Source: Pseudomonas bijieensis
GTDB taxonomy: Bacteria > Pseudomonadota > Gammaproteobacteria > Pseudomonadales > Pseudomonadaceae
DNA length: 64,000 nt
Assembly (NCBI RefSeq): GCF_013347965.1
Contig: NZ_CP048810.1
Coordinates: forward strand, 124,001-188,000
Reading direction: 5' to 3'
Positions 55,192-64,000 of this stretch are shown piece by piece (positions within the stretch are counted from its first letter, which is position 1; every line of letters starts with the position of its first letter). Position numbers and translations under genes: made by a program. The notes under the pieces were generated by a model. The model had not been told where the DNA came from and made no database searches. It worked only from the letters and a program-made list of their open reading frames with translations.

Positions 55192-56646
55192 ATGCCTGTT
55201 GTGAAACGAGTGCCCTCCACCGGCGCGGCACCGCAGATCGGTATTGTCCACCTGGGCTTGGGCGCGTTTCATCGCGCACACCAGGCGGTCTACCTGCAAC
55301 GCCATCTCAATCGTCGTGGTGAAAGCGACTGGGGGCTGTGCAGCGCCAACCTGCGTTCCAATCGCACCTTGGTCGATCAATTGCGTGGGCAGGACGGTCG
55401 CTACCATGTTGCCGAGTTCCGCGACCGCGAACAGGTGACGCTGCGCGAGATCGGGGTCTTGCGCCAGGCCTTGTATGTGGGCGAGGGCGGCCATGACCTG
55501 GAGCTGCTATTGCAGCGCATGGCCGAGCCGCAAACGCGGATCGTTACCCTCACCGTCACCGAAAAAGGTTATTGCCTGAGCCCGTCCTCGGGGCAACTGC
55601 GCAGCGAAGATCCGTTGATTGCCCATGACCTTGCTCATCCGCAAGCGCCGCGCTCAGCGCCTGGCATTGTCCTTGAGGCCCTGCGTCGCCGTCGTACCGC
55701 CGGCATCCCGCCATTCACGGTGTTGTGCTGCGACAACATGCCGGATAACGGCCAACGCACCCGTCAGGCGGTCAGCGCATTGGCGGCGCTGCAGGATGAG
55801 AGGCTGGCGCGGTGGATCGAGCAACAGGTAGCGTTTCCCAGCTGCATGGTCGACCGCATTGTGCCCGCGATGGACGGCGAGTCCTTCCGGCGGCTGGAGC
55901 AACTGGATTGTCACGACCCGGCGGCAGTGGTCTGCGAAAGCTTCAGCCAGTGGGTGATCGAGGATCACTTTCCCCTTGGTCGCCCGGACTGGGAAGTGGA
56001 AGGCGTACAGATGGTCAAAGACGTGCGCCCGTTTGAAACGATGAAGCTGCGCATGCTCAATGGCAGCCATTCGTTACTGGCCTACGTGGGGTTGCTGGCC
56101 GGCCATGAGTCGGTGTTCGACGCCGTCAGTGACGCGAATCTGGCACGGCTCTTCGAGCGTTACATGGCTGAGGAAGCGGCGCCTACCCTGGACATGCCGG
56201 CGGGCATCGATCTTTCGCTGTATGCCCGCGATCTGAAGGCGCGCTTTGCCAATGACAGCCTGCAACATCGCCTGCGCCAGATCGCCATGGACGGTTCGCA
56301 GAAACTGCCGCAACGCTGGTTGCTCGGTGCCCGGCAGTTGCTCGACCAGGGGCGAGGTATCGGCTGTACCGCGCTGGGCATCGCGGCATGGATTCATTAC
56401 TGCACACGACCTTTGCCTGGTCATCCGATGCACGTGATTGATGACCCTTTGAGTGCGACTTTTGCCGATCTGGCGGGGCGTTTCGACGGCGCATCGTTGG
56501 TGGAAGCCTTTCTCGATTTGGACGAAGTCTTTCCGGCCGCGTTGTCGGAGCGCCCGGCGTTTCGTGAGGCTGTGCAAGGTGCTTATGGCGCCCTGATTCG
56601 CGACGGCATCGACAGTTTTTTGCAGACCTTTGTCGCACCCAACTAA
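55192..56646 (+). CDS. uxuB: D-mannonate oxidoreductase / fructuronate reductase
   Basis: A 484-residue mannitol-dehydrogenase-family enzyme. The N-terminal Rossmann part reads [17 protein letters not shown], and the family active-site motif is [21 protein letters not shown]. It interconverts D-fructuronate and D-mannonate with NADH. The start at ATG 55192 follows AGAAGGAG; a TTG at 55189 is less likely. It lies directly before UxuA. No separate tagaturonate reductase (UxaB) is present in the window, so this enzyme may also serve the altronate branch; that is inference. Confidence 0.9.
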   Translation: MPVVKRVPSTGAAPQIGIVHLGLGAFHRAHQAVYLQRHLNRRGESDWGLCSANLRSNRTLVDQLRGQDGRYHVAEFRDREQVTLREIGVLRQALYVGEGGHDLELLLQRMAEPQTRIVTLTVTEKGYCLSPSSGQLRSEDPLIAHDLAHPQAPRSAPGIVLEALRRRRTAGIPPFTVLCCDNMPDNGQRTRQAVSALAALQDERLARWIEQQVAFPSCMVDRIVPAMDGESFRRLEQLDCHDPAAVVCESFSQWVIEDHFPLGRPDWEVEGVQMVKDVRPFETMKLRMLNGSHSLLAYVGLLAGHESVFDAVSDANLARLFERYMAEEAAPTLDMPAGIDLSLYARDLKARFANDSLQHRLRQIAMDGSQKLPQRWLLGARQLLDQGRGIGCTALGIAAWIHYCTRPLPGHPMHVIDDPLSATFADLAGRFDGASLVEAFLDLDEVFPAALSERPAFREAVQGAYGALIRDGIDSFLQTFVAPN

Positions 56647-56662
56647 CAAAAAGGAGAACAAC

Positions 56663-57838
56663 ATGGAACAGACATGGCGTTGGTTTGGCCCCAAAGACCC
56701 GATCTCCCTGGCGGACGTTCGCCAAACCGGTGCGACCGGCATCGTCACCGCATTGCACGAAATCCCTAATGGCCAGGTGTGGCCGGTGGAGGCTATCGCG
56801 GCTCGTAAAGCGATGATCGAAGCGGCCGGTTTGAGCTGGTCAGTGGTGGAAAGCATTCCGGTGCACGAGGACATCAAGCGAGGCTGCGGGCGGCGTGACG
56901 AGTACATTGCCAACTACCAGCAAAGCGTGCGCAACCTGGCGAGCTGCGGCATCGATATCGTGTGCTACAACTTCATGCCGGTATTGGACTGGACTCGCAC
57001 CGACCTGACCTATGAGCTGGCGGATGGTGGCTGGGCGCTGCGTTTCGATCAAACCGCGTTTGCCGCCTTCGACCTGTTCATCCTCCAGCGTCCGGGGGCG
57101 CAGGCTGAATACAGCGCCGAGGATATCCAGCAGGCCAAGGCCTACTTCGAACAACTGACGCCAGCCCGACGCGAAACCCTGGTCAACACCTTGATTGCTG
57201 GTTTGCCCGGCGCCGAGGAACACTACAGCCTGGACAATTTTCGTGACTTGCTGCGCACCTACGCCAACATCGACGAGGCCAAGTTGCGTGAACACCTGGG
57301 GTATTTTCTGCGTGCGGTGATCCCGGTGGCGGAGGAAGTGGGGGTACGCATGGCGATCCATCCGGACGATCCACCTCGGGCGCTGCTGGGGCTGCCACGC
57401 ATCCTCTCCACCGCTGAAGATGCCCAATGGTTGTTGGATGCCGCCCCGAGTCCGGCCAATGGCCTGACGTTCTGCACCGGTTCCTATGGTGTGCGCGAAG
57501 ACAACGACCTGGTGGCGATGGCCAAGCAGTTTGCGCCGTTCATCTACTTCACTCACTTGCGCTCAACCCGCCGGGAGGCCGACCCACGCAGCTTTCACGA
57601 AGCCCATCACCTGGGTGGCGACGTCGACATGGTCGGGGTCATCAGTGCCTTGGTGGCCGAAGAGCGCAGGCGTGAGCGCGAAGGTGGCCCGCGCTTGCCG
57701 CTACGACCGGACCATGGGCATCAACTGCTCGATGACCAGCACCGCAAAAGCAATCCCGGCTACTCGCTGATCGGTCGCCTCAAGGGCCTGGCGGAAATCC
57801 GTGGTGTGGAACTGGCCGTGCGGAAACAGTTGGGCTGA
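56663..57838 (+). CDS. uxuA: D-mannonate dehydratase, UxuA family
   Basis: A 391-residue TIM-barrel dehydratase. The N-terminus reads [20 protein letters not shown], and the metal-site motifs are [16 protein letters not shown] and THLRS. It converts D-mannonate to 2-keto-3-deoxygluconate. AAAAAGGAG precedes the ATG at 56663. It is unrelated in fold details to the ManD enzyme encoded five genes earlier, so the operon has two enzymes for the same step or for related substrates. It is the last gene of the plus-strand group. Confidence 0.93.
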   Translation: MEQTWRWFGPKDPISLADVRQTGATGIVTALHEIPNGQVWPVEAIAARKAMIEAAGLSWSVVESIPVHEDIKRGCGRRDEYIANYQQSVRNLASCGIDIVCYNFMPVLDWTRTDLTYELADGGWALRFDQTAFAAFDLFILQRPGAQAEYSAEDIQQAKAYFEQLTPARRETLVNTLIAGLPGAEEHYSLDNFRDLLRTYANIDEAKLREHLGYFLRAVIPVAEEVGVRMAIHPDDPPRALLGLPRILSTAEDAQWLLDAAPSPANGLTFCTGSYGVREDNDLVAMAKQFAPFIYFTHLRSTRREADPRSFHEAHHLGGDVDMVGVISALVAEERRREREGGPRLPLRPDHGHQLLDDQHRKSNPGYSLIGRLKGLAEIRGVELAVRKQLG

Positions 57839-57910
57839 GGCTTGAAAATAAACAGGGGAAATCTGTCAGGCCAAAAAGCCTGTGGCGATGCGTCAGTTAC
57901 CGAGGGCTTT

Positions 57911-58043
57911 TGTGGCGAGGGGATTTATCCCCGTTGGGCTGCGAAGCAGCCCCAAGGATTGAATGCGATCAGCCTGACACACCGCAGTGACTGGCTTGGG
58001 GACTGCTGCGCAGCCCAACGGGGATAAATCCCCCCTCGCCACA
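57911..58043. repeat. REP-type inverted repeat (GTGGCGAGGGGATTTATCCCC class)
   Basis: Arms at about 57911-57953 and 57996-58043, nearly identical to the copy at 12.2 kb. It lies between the convergent UxuA and GntR genes and probably marks the shared transcript end. Confidence 0.85.
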
Positions 58044-58103
58044 GGTTCGGTGTGCAGTTGAGTGAGTTTGAGTGATCCACATCAACGCCCATCCACCGCC
58101 GGT

Positions 58104-58880
58104 CTAATCGCTCATGTCTTCCGGCCCCAGCGCCTGCAACCAACGGTTCTCCGAGCGGCTCAGATGCTGGCGCATGGAGGTCTGAGCACCGAGCACATCC
58201 TTGTTGGCGACGGCGTGCAGGATCGCCTCATGCTCGATGACGGCGGCTTCCCAGGTCAACGCGTTCTCGGAGTGCTTGCTCAGGTGTGCCGAAATAGGGT
58301 TGTGTCGTTCATCAAACAGCGCGGTGATGATCCGGACCAAAGCAGAGTTACCGCTCATTTTGGCCAGGCGCTGATGAAACCTGCGGTCGTCCTCCAGAGG
58401 GGGCTGGCCGTTGGCGATGCTGGCGCGCATGGCGTCGATACATTCCTGCAGATAGCGGTAGTCGCTTTTTTTGCCGTGCAAACAGGCCAGGACCACCGAT
58501 TCGCCTTCGATCAAGGCGCGCGCCTGCATCAATTCCGACGGGCTCTCGCCCAAGGTTTCGCTCTTGTTTTTCCCGTCCGTGGACCGGGTGCGCACGTACA
58601 CGCCCGAGCCCATCTTGATTTCAATGTCGCCCTCGATTTCCAGGGCGATGAGTGCCTCGCGCAGCGAAGGCCGGGAAACCCCCAGCAGTTGAGTCAAATC
58701 GCGTTCGGGAGGAAGCCTGGAGCCTGCCTTGAAGTCCTCCTGGACGATGTAGGTTCGCAGTTGGTCAGCAATTTTCTGGTACGGCTTTCGCTCAGCGGCG
58801 TTGATCGGTGAGACCATGGCAACGGTGTCCATCGGATAGTCTGCGAAGGCTACCATAGGCGCTTGATGCTGTTCATTCAT
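58104..58880 (-). CDS. GntR-family regulator (FCD type, UxuR/ExuR-like)
   Basis: About 258 residues: a winged helix (GSRLPPERDLTQLLGVSRPSLREALIALE) and an FCD domain with RALIEGESVVLACL, DDRRFHQRLAKMSGN, and EHEAILHAV. The start is uncertain: the frame is open to 58901 and ATGs occur at 58880, 58856 and 58832, none with a good ribosome site; coupling to the gene upstream is likely. It follows UxaA and the LgoD-like dehydrogenase on the same strand, and is the likely regulator of that operon. The ATTGGT-type boxes at 61624-61667 fit its family. Confidence 0.88.
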   Translation of the reverse strand: MNEQHQAPMVAFADYPMDTVAMVSPINAAERKPYQKIADQLRTYIVQEDFKAGSRLPPERDLTQLLGVSRPSLREALIALEIEGDIEIKMGSGVYVRTRSTDGKNKSETLGESPSELMQARALIEGESVVLACLHGKKSDYRYLQECIDAMRASIANGQPPLEDDRRFHQRLAKMSGNSALVRIITALFDERHNPISAHLSKHSENALTWEAAVIEHEAILHAVANKDVLGAQTSMRQHLSRSENRWLQALGPEDMSD

Positions 58881-58901
58881 GTGGGAGCGGTGGTGCGGCA
58901 A

Positions 58902-60428
58902 TCACATCACCGCGCCAATCTGCCAAGGCACAAACTCGTTATCGCCCAAACCGTTTTCTTCACTGCAGGTGCGGCGTCCGGAAGCGGTATCGAGCATCAA
59001 TTGGAACAACCGTTCACCGGCCTCGGCCACCGACTCCAGGCCATCGACAATGCCTCCGGCGTTGAAGTCCATGTCCAGCTCCATGCGTTGGAACAGGCGA
59101 GTGTTGGTGGCGATTTTCAAGGAGGGCGTGGGCTTGCACCCGTAAGTCGAACCGCGGCCCGTGGTGAAGCAGATGAGATTCGCGCCGCCCGCCACCTGGC
59201 CGGTCGCGGACACGGGGTCGTAGCCGGGCGTGTCCATGAACACCAGACCCTGGGTATCGACCGTTTCCGCGTATTGGTAGACGCCCATCAACCCACTGGC
59301 TCCGGCTTTCGCCACGGCACCCAGGGATTTCTCTAGGATGGTGGTAATGCCCCCGGCCTTGTTGCCTGGCGAGGGATTGTTGTTCATGTCACCGTCGTTG
59401 TGGCGCACGTAGGCTTCCCACCAACGGATCCGCGTCATCAATTTTGCCGAGATGTCAGCGGAGGCGGCGCGTGCCGTCAGCAGGTGTTCGGCGCCATAGA
59501 TTTCCGGTGTTTCCGACAGAATGGCGGTGCCGCCATTTCGCACCAGCAGGTCTACAGCGGCGCCGAGTGCTGGATTAGCAGTAATGCCTGAGTAACCGTC
59601 CGAACCGCCACATTGCAAGCCGACGCTCAGGTGGCTGGCTGCAACGACAGTACGCTGGAGATCGTTGATGATTGGCAGCATCTGTTCGATATGGGCGATG
59701 CCACGTTGCACGGCTTCGCGAGTACCGCCGGCGTCCTGAATGATCAGGCTGGCCTTGAGCGGCGCTGGGCGATCGCCGAGCTCATCCATCAAGGGGATGA
59801 GTTGGTTGACCTCGCAACCCAGGCCGATCAATAACACGCCAGCGAAGTTGGGGTGATCGGCATAACCGCGCAAGGTGCGCTTGAGGATATCGATGCCTTC
59901 ACCCGTGGCCCCCATGCCACAGCCGCTGCCATGGGTAATTGCCACGACGCCATCGACGTTGGGAAAGTCTTTCAGGCGTTCGGCAGAGAAGGCATTGGCG
60001 ATGTGTTTGCACACGGTTGCCGAGCAGTTGACGCTGGAAACAACCCCGATGTAGTTGCGGGTACCAACGCGCCCATCATCGCGCACGAAACCCTCGAACG
60101 TCGCCGGCTCACCGCTGAGCACGGTAGGTATATAAACGTTCTGCACGCTCTGTTCGGCATTGGTCGTGGGCATGTCCAGGTTGTGCACGTGGACATGATC
60201 GCCAGGCTCGATGTCCTGTGTCGCCTGGCCGATGGTCTGGCCATACTTGAGTACTCGCTGGCCTGCCAGCGCCCGGCGCAGGGCGATCTTGTGGCCGGAC
60301 GGAATCGGCTGCCGGGCGACCAGCGCGATGCCGTCGGCGTTCAGCTGTTGCCCTTCGGCAATATCGCCTCGAGCTACGGCAACATCATCACCGGGGGTTA
60401 AAACAAGCAAAGAAGACGGCGGGTTCAT
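58902..60428 (-). CDS. uxaA: Altronate dehydratase
   Basis: A 508-residue enzyme of the UxaA/GarD family. An N-terminal SAF-like domain (about residues 10-85) precedes the catalytic domain, which has GRVGTRNYIGVV, ITHGSGCGMG, GLGCEVNQL, GLQCGGSDGYSGITANP and DMNNNPSPGNKAGG. It dehydrates D-altronate to 2-keto-3-deoxygluconate, the substrate of the kinase at 50508. ATG 60428 follows GAGGAAG; the frame extends into the upstream gene. It is placed between the dehydrogenase and the GntR gene. Confidence 0.93.
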   Translation of the reverse strand: MNPPSSLLVLTPGDDVAVARGDIAEGQQLNADGIALVARQPIPSGHKIALRRALAGQRVLKYGQTIGQATQDIEPGDHVHVHNLDMPTTNAEQSVQNVYIPTVLSGEPATFEGFVRDDGRVGTRNYIGVVSSVNCSATVCKHIANAFSAERLKDFPNVDGVVAITHGSGCGMGATGEGIDILKRTLRGYADHPNFAGVLLIGLGCEVNQLIPLMDELGDRPAPLKASLIIQDAGGTREAVQRGIAHIEQMLPIINDLQRTVVAASHLSVGLQCGGSDGYSGITANPALGAAVDLLVRNGGTAILSETPEIYGAEHLLTARAASADISAKLMTRIRWWEAYVRHNDGDMNNNPSPGNKAGGITTILEKSLGAVAKAGASGLMGVYQYAETVDTQGLVFMDTPGYDPVSATGQVAGGANLICFTTGRGSTYGCKPTPSLKIATNTRLFQRMELDMDFNAGGIVDGLESVAEAGERLFQLMLDTASGRRTCSEENGLGDNEFVPWQIGAVM

Positions 60429-60442
60429 GGTGCGTCTTCCTC

Positions 60443-61453
60443 CTAGCACTCGATGATTGCTTTGACGACACCCTGCTTGGGGTCGAGCAAGGTGCTGAAC
60501 GAATGGGCGACGTCGCTGAGTGTCAGTCGATGGGTGTTCAGGGCGGCGTCCGGGATCAATCCGTTGCGCAAGCATTCTTCCACGTGCCGGAAGTCTTCCT
60601 GGGTGGCGTTGCGACTGCCCATCAGCGTGGCTTCACGCTTGTGAAACTCCGGGTCGGAAAAGGTGATGGAGTCCCGTACCACCGAAATCATCACGTAGGT
60701 GCCGCCGTGGGCGATGAACTCGAACCCGCGCTCCATGGCCCGGGCATTGCCCGTGGCATCGAACACCACGTCGAAAAAATCGCCCTCTGTCAGTTCGGCC
60801 AGGGCCTGCTTGTCACCTTCGCCGATTTGCACGGCCGCGTGGATATCCAAGTGTTGCTTACAAAACGCAAGACGATCTTCACGGGTATCCAGGACAGTGA
60901 CTTGCGCCCCGCGCAGGCTGGCGAAGATCGCCGCCGCCATGCCGATCGGCCCGGTGCCGACCACCAGTGCGCGTTTACTCGCCTGGACATTTGAGCGCCG
61001 CACAGCATGAGCGCCGATGGACAGGAACTCGATCATCGCCGCCTGATCGAGGGTAACCCCCACGGCCTTGTGTACGAATTGGTGGGGTACGCTCAGGTAT
61101 TCGGTGAACGCCCCGTCGCAATGAACCCCCAACACTTGAATACGGGTGCAGCAGTTGGTCTTGCCCTGGCGGCAGGCGATGCAGGTTCCGCAGGAAAGGT
61201 AGGGCATCACGTAGACAACATCACCGATGGCGAGGTCGCTGGCGCTGTCCGGCTCTTCTACAACCCCGGAAAACTCATGACCCATGACACGCGGGTATTC
61301 GAGGTAGGGCTGGTTGCCGGTGAAGATATGCAGGTCAGTGCCGCAGACCCCGACGCGCTTGACCCGGATGAGGACCTCGCCCGGTTTCCTGAGCGGTTTT
61401 TCGCGCTCGATGGCGGTTAACGAGCCGGGTTCGTTACAGATGACAGTCAGCAT
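60443..61453 (-). CDS. Zinc-dependent dehydrogenase, LgoD-like (L-galactonate 5-dehydrogenase type)
   Basis: A 336-residue zinc MDR enzyme. Catalytic zinc motifs are VGVCGTDLH and MGHEFSG, the structural zinc cysteines are in CGTCIACRQGKTNCC, and the Rossmann motif is GTGPIGM. It is the first gene of the altronate operon, with a clear AAGGAG site. LgoD-like enzymes oxidise L-galactonate to D-tagaturonate, which after reduction gives altronate for UxaA. I infer that reaction from this pairing. It is related to, but distinct from, the dehydrogenase at 52780. Confidence 0.83.
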   Translation of the reverse strand: MLTVICNEPGSLTAIEREKPLRKPGEVLIRVKRVGVCGTDLHIFTGNQPYLEYPRVMGHEFSGVVEEPDSASDLAIGDVVYVMPYLSCGTCIACRQGKTNCCTRIQVLGVHCDGAFTEYLSVPHQFVHKAVGVTLDQAAMIEFLSIGAHAVRRSNVQASKRALVVGTGPIGMAAAIFASLRGAQVTVLDTREDRLAFCKQHLDIHAAVQIGEGDKQALAELTEGDFFDVVFDATGNARAMERGFEFIAHGGTYVMISVVRDSITFSDPEFHKREATLMGSRNATQEDFRHVEECLRNGLIPDAALNTHRLTLSDVAHSFSTLLDPKQGVVKAIIEC

Positions 61454-61623
61454 GGTAATGCTCCTTGGCGGGCGCTAGGGCGTCGGAGGTCACCCAGTGG
61501 GAGAGGGGCACTGAGCACCCGAGTGGCGGGAAATCTGAACATCTGGAGATCTCTTTTTTGTTGTAGGCGGACAGCTATCCGCTCGGATGACCTTCGCCCA
61601 AAAAACTACACGCCGGAAAAAAT

Positions 61624-61667
61624 ATTGGCAAGACCAATCTAAAAAAAACAAGATTGGACTGACCAGT
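61624..61667. promoter_or_regulatory. Pair of candidate GntR (FCD) operators
   Basis: On the minus strand the two 15-bp boxes read ATTGGTCTTGCCAAT (61624-61638) and ACTGGTCAGTCCAAT (61653-61667). Both match ATTGGT-N3-ACCAAT, known for PdhR/LldR-type FCD regulators, with one and two mismatches. Centres are 29 bp apart. They lie upstream of the dehydrogenase-UxaA-GntR operon, in a 322-bp gap that otherwise shows only AT-rich DNA. Confidence 0.55.
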
Positions 61668-61775
61668 GTGAGATTTGTAGAGCCCTTTACTCGCACCGCC
61701 AAAATCGATGGATAAAAAGGCAAAATGGGCTGATTCTGCTGCCAAATGGCGAGTGGATTTCTATGAGGCGTTTTG

Positions 61776-62006
61776 ATGAGCACGCAATGGAAGGAAAAAG
61801 GCTGCGGTGTTTGCCGGGGGCTATGGGAGTCCGGCCAGCATCCTCCTGAGCTTGCCGTGAGCATCGTTCTCCATTCCCGCTTGCATCGATGTTCATCCTG
61901 CGGCGCGTTCTGGGAGCAGCTTGAGCGTTATGCCGATGTCATTGGTGAGCAGCAGGCGCGGGAGTTGTATCCGGAGGCCTTCAAGGTGGAGGAGCGCCAC
62001 CAGTAG
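61776..62006 (+). CDS. Small zinc-ribbon-like protein of unknown function
   Basis: A 76-residue protein with two CxxC pairs at residues 10-13 (CGVC) and 39-42 (CSSC), a likely zinc ribbon, and a short helical C-terminus (EQLERYADVIGEQQAREL). The ATG at 61776 has GAGG about eight bases upstream. It stands alone between the hexonate genes and the AT-rich ORFs. I do not recognise the family; small regulator or immunity-like protein are guesses only. Confidence 0.6.
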   Translation: MSTQWKEKGCGVCRGLWESGQHPPELAVSIVLHSRLHRCSSCGAFWEQLERYADVIGEQQARELYPEAFKVEERHQ

Positions 62007-62123
62007 ATTCGAGAGGATTCATCCGGTTGAGCGAGCGAGGAGTACCCGATGAAGGATGCCTGACTACACTGGACGCGCGGTAAATGGAACAGTGCCGCAG
62101 TTGGAAGCATAAGGGAGAGCTGG

Positions 62124-62585
62124 ATGAAAAATATATTGTTTCTGATTTTATACTTGGGCGGCGGTGTTGGATTATATCGCTGGGTCGATTTCTTGCGCCC
62201 TGTAGGAGAAGGACTTAATGGCTTTTACTCGTGGGTTTGGTTAGATTCCGGTTCTGAGCTTGCGATTCGTCAATTTCTAAGTTTTTCCTATGCAAGTTTT
62301 TTTTATTTGGTGTGGATGGCGATATTTCCTGAGCCTGCAAAAAGCTACGTCTATACAGTGGTTGGGAGTAAGGTCGTTTCCTCGTTTCTCAGAAGCATGG
62401 CGTTATTTGTTTCATGTCTTTTAATTCTCGGTTTAGTGGGGGTAGGTTTGGTGAAACGTCCTTACAGCGCATTCCATCAGTATTTTTCACTTCTGGTTAC
62501 TTGTGTGCTCCTTGGTGGCTGGACTATATATCTTAAGGATTTTTTTCTGACGGCTGCGAATTACATGGGAAGAAAATATAAATGA
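62124..62585 (+). CDS. Small four-helix membrane protein of unknown function
   Basis: A 153-residue protein with hydrophobic segments at about 3-18, 51-68, 86-109 and 119-137. GGGAGAG precedes the ATG. The codon use is AT-rich (many TTT, TTA, ATA codons), unlike the rest of the window, which suggests acquired DNA. I do not recognise it. Its stop meets the GTG of the following ORF with no gap. The appearance is like orphan immunity or small accessory membrane proteins. Confidence 0.6.
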   Translation: MKNILFLILYLGGGVGLYRWVDFLRPVGEGLNGFYSWVWLDSGSELAIRQFLSFSYASFFYLVWMAIFPEPAKSYVYTVVGSKVVSSFLRSMALFVSCLLILGLVGVGLVKRPYSAFHQYFSLLVTCVLLGGWTIYLKDFFLTAANYMGRKYK

Positions 62586-62918
62586 GTGACCAGCATCGAT
62601 GGATGGAATGGTGCAGCAGGTGAGGGTACGCGCGGCGGGGAGGTGGTAAAGCTGGCGCAACCGGTTGAGATTGAGGCTGCTGGGGAAACCCAATGCTGTG
62701 CGTATGAGCACGAGGGGCGTGGTGTGTTGGACCTATTGATGGATTTTCTAATTAATGAGCTGTTTTATAAAATCGGCTTTGCTTTTCTCGTTTTTATAAC
62801 CGGAGGGCGATTCAAGGGTGAAAGTAGCTATTATTACTACTTGGTCTGCTTGGTGGGCTTTCTACTAGTGCTCAGTACGGTGGTGTTGATTTTCTTGGCG
62901 TGGGTGATGTGGTTCTGA
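62586..62918 (+). CDS. Hypothetical two-helix membrane protein, start uncertain
   Basis: The frame from GTG 62586 gives 110 residues. The first about 50 residues are hydrophilic and GC-rich, and the rest is AT-rich with two hydrophobic segments (about 58-76 and 82-110, ending FLAWVMWF). An inner ATG at 62739 would give a 59-residue protein consisting mostly of the two helices; no clear ribosome site distinguishes them. The sharp change in composition suggests a fusion of unrelated pieces or a remnant. Function unknown. Confidence 0.4.
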   Translation: MTSIDGWNGAAGEGTRGGEVVKLAQPVEIEAAGETQCCAYEHEGRGVLDLLMDFLINELFYKIGFAFLVFITGGRFKGESSYYYYLVCLVGFLLVLSTVVLIFLAWVMWF

Positions 62919-63122
62919 CGCGTACGCAAAAGTTGGCAGGGGGAAACGTTCCTGAATAGCGTCGCGAGTAGATAAACCGTTATTCTCAAGCACTCATCTG
63001 TTTAACCGCCGCAATGGCTAAGACACAATCAGATTGAGCCAAATTCACCCACCCCATTCCAACGTTGATCCAGTTGAACCGAGCTCCCTCCACCTTGTCA
63101 TTCATCTGTCAGGAACGACAAC

Positions 63123-64000
63123 ATGATGGAGTTGCTTATGCGACCAATGGATTTCACCAGCCTATCCCTCGCCGCGCTGCTCTGCGCGGCTTGCTCAAGC
63201 CAACCGGCCGCGACATGGAGTTATGAAGATGCCCAGGGGCGAGCCAATCTGCCGCCCGACCAGGCCTACCCTGAGCTGTTCGAAGCGGTGCAACGCGGGC
63301 AGCTTTTCACTGACCAGAAACACTTCGTGGATGCGCTGCCCAAGCGTGATCCTGCGAAAATCCGCGCCGATTACCTGGCTCGCCGGGGCAGCGATGGCTT
63401 TGATCTGAAAACTTTCGTGCAAGACAATTTCATCGAATCCGGCGAGGCGCAAAGCCCGGCATCGAAACCTGGCGCTTCGATCGAAGAACACATCGACAAC
63501 CTCTGGCCGGTGTTGAGCCGCAGCTACAGCCAGGTGCCGCAATACAGCAGTTTGCTGCCGTTGCCGCAACCCTATGTGGTGCCGGGCGGGCGCTTTCGCG
63601 AGATGTACTACTGGGATTCCTACTTCACCATGCTGGGGCTCGAGCAAAGCGGTGAGAGGGCCCGGGTTCGCCAGATGACCGACAATTTCGCCTACATGAT
63701 CGATACGTACGGCCATATCCCCAATGGCAATCGCACCTACTACCTGAGCCGGTCGCAGCCGCCATTCTTTGCCTATATGGTGGAGTTGCAGGCACGTATC
63801 GAAGGCGATCAGGCCTATGGGCGATACCTGCCACAGTTGCAGAAGGAATATGCCTATTGGATGGACGGAGCCCAGACGCTCAAGTCTGGGACGGCCGCCA
63901 AGCACGTGGTCAAACTGGCCGATGGCAGTGTGCTCAATCGCTATTGGGATGCCAGCCCGACGCCTCGCCAGGAGTCCTGGCTGCAAGACGTCAAGACTGC
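63123..64000 (+). CDS. treA: Periplasmic trehalase, GH37 (partial, 3' end outside window)
   Basis: 292 codons are visible. A signal peptide ([17 protein letters not shown]) is followed by the GH37 start ([26 protein letters not shown]) and the family signature [15 protein letters not shown], then [21 protein letters not shown]. It hydrolyses trehalose to glucose in the periplasm. AGGA lies eight bases before ATG 63123; ATGs at 63126 and 63138 are alternatives. The Cys run near the signal end is not a good lipobox. The gene continues beyond the window. Confidence 0.92.
   Translation, partial: MMELLMRPMDFTSLSLAALLCAACSSQPAATWSYEDAQGRANLPPDQAYPELFEAVQRGQLFTDQKHFVDALPKRDPAKIRADYLARRGSDGFDLKTFVQDNFIESGEAQSPASKPGASIEEHIDNLWPVLSRSYSQVPQYSSLLPLPQPYVVPGGRFREMYYWDSYFTMLGLEQSGERARVRQMTDNFAYMIDTYGHIPNGNRTYYLSRSQPPFFAYMVELQARIEGDQAYGRYLPQLQKEYAYWMDGAQTLKSGTAAKHVVKLADGSVLNRYWDASPTPRQESWLQDVKT

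Noticed and set aside
58104..61453. Galactarate rather than altronate dehydratase for the gene at 58902
   Set aside because: UxaA and GarD are related, but the adjoining LgoD-like dehydrogenase, the UxuR-like GntR gene and the nearby UxuAB and KDG kinase favour altronate.
63195..63986. A 263-residue minus-strand frame near the window end
   Set aside because: The plus strand carries the trehalase signature [15 protein letters not shown] in an open frame to the edge, so this is a shadow.

Overview
The window looks like chromosomal DNA of a fluorescent Pseudomonas (P. fluorescens complex). The evidence is the GC-rich codon use throughout, several intergenic palindromes of the Pseudomonas REP type, and a dense set of substrate-specific catabolic operons, each with its own regulator. 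I see no tRNA or rRNA gene, insertion sequence, prophage or CRISPR array. The first and last genes are cut by the window edges. This assignment is inference from gene content, not from a marker gene.

Layout. 1-5.3 kb: a sugar-acid locus with a XylX-like FAH protein, a LysR regulator, an ACS-type MFS transporter, an SDR and a second FAH hydrolase. A GATAAC/GTTAT palindrome precedes both the regulator and the transporter operon. 5.6-12.0 kb (minus): an RND pump and its adaptor without an outer-membrane channel, then a dCache chemoreceptor. 12.5-18.2 kb: an amine or amino-acid module (APC permease, aldehyde dehydrogenase, class III aminotransferase, outer-membrane channel) with a candidate sigma-54 promoter. 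18.4-20.3 kb: a secreted V8-like serine protease with two Ig-like repeats.

20.3-31.8 kb is the most unusual block. An IclR regulator diverges from a tight operon of nine genes: TPP-dependent decarboxylase-like enzyme, aldehyde dehydrogenase, an SDR without its catalytic residues, a seven-Asp-box propeller, a VOC protein, a PF06684 protein, an alpha/beta hydrolase, a flavin hydroxylase and a 2-keto-4-pentenoate hydratase-like gene. An AraC-type regulator follows. The set reads like decarboxylation/oxidation of a 2-oxo acid joined to aromatic hydroxylation and meta-cleavage, but I cannot match it to a known pathway. The hydratase and the AraC gene both carry homopolymer frameshifts.

32.0-36.8 kb: a GntR regulator, a polar amino-acid-type ABC transporter and a gamma-glutamyltransferase without a signal peptide. 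36.8-40.7 kb: three oxidoreductases opposite a TetR regulator. 40.7-49.3 kb: a sucrose/fructoside system made of a LacI repressor, a GH32 hydrolase, a complete ABC importer and a divergent ScrY-like porin, with a GTTAACGTTAAC operator between the two arms. 49.6-61.5 kb: a hexonate/hexuronate region. It has a frameshifted KdgR-like IclR gene, KDG kinase, ManD, an RspB-like dehydrogenase, an MFS transporter, UxuB and UxuA on one strand, and UxaA, an LgoD-like dehydrogenase and a GntR regulator on the other. These routes converge on 2-keto-3-deoxygluconate. No uronate isomerase is present, so L-gulonate/L-galactonate type substrates are as likely as uronates.

61.7-63.0 kb holds three small ORFs of unknown function in partly AT-rich DNA, and the window ends inside a periplasmic trehalase gene. 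Three genes (30.5, 31.0 and 49.7 kb) are broken by single homopolymer indels. They may be real mutations or assembly errors.
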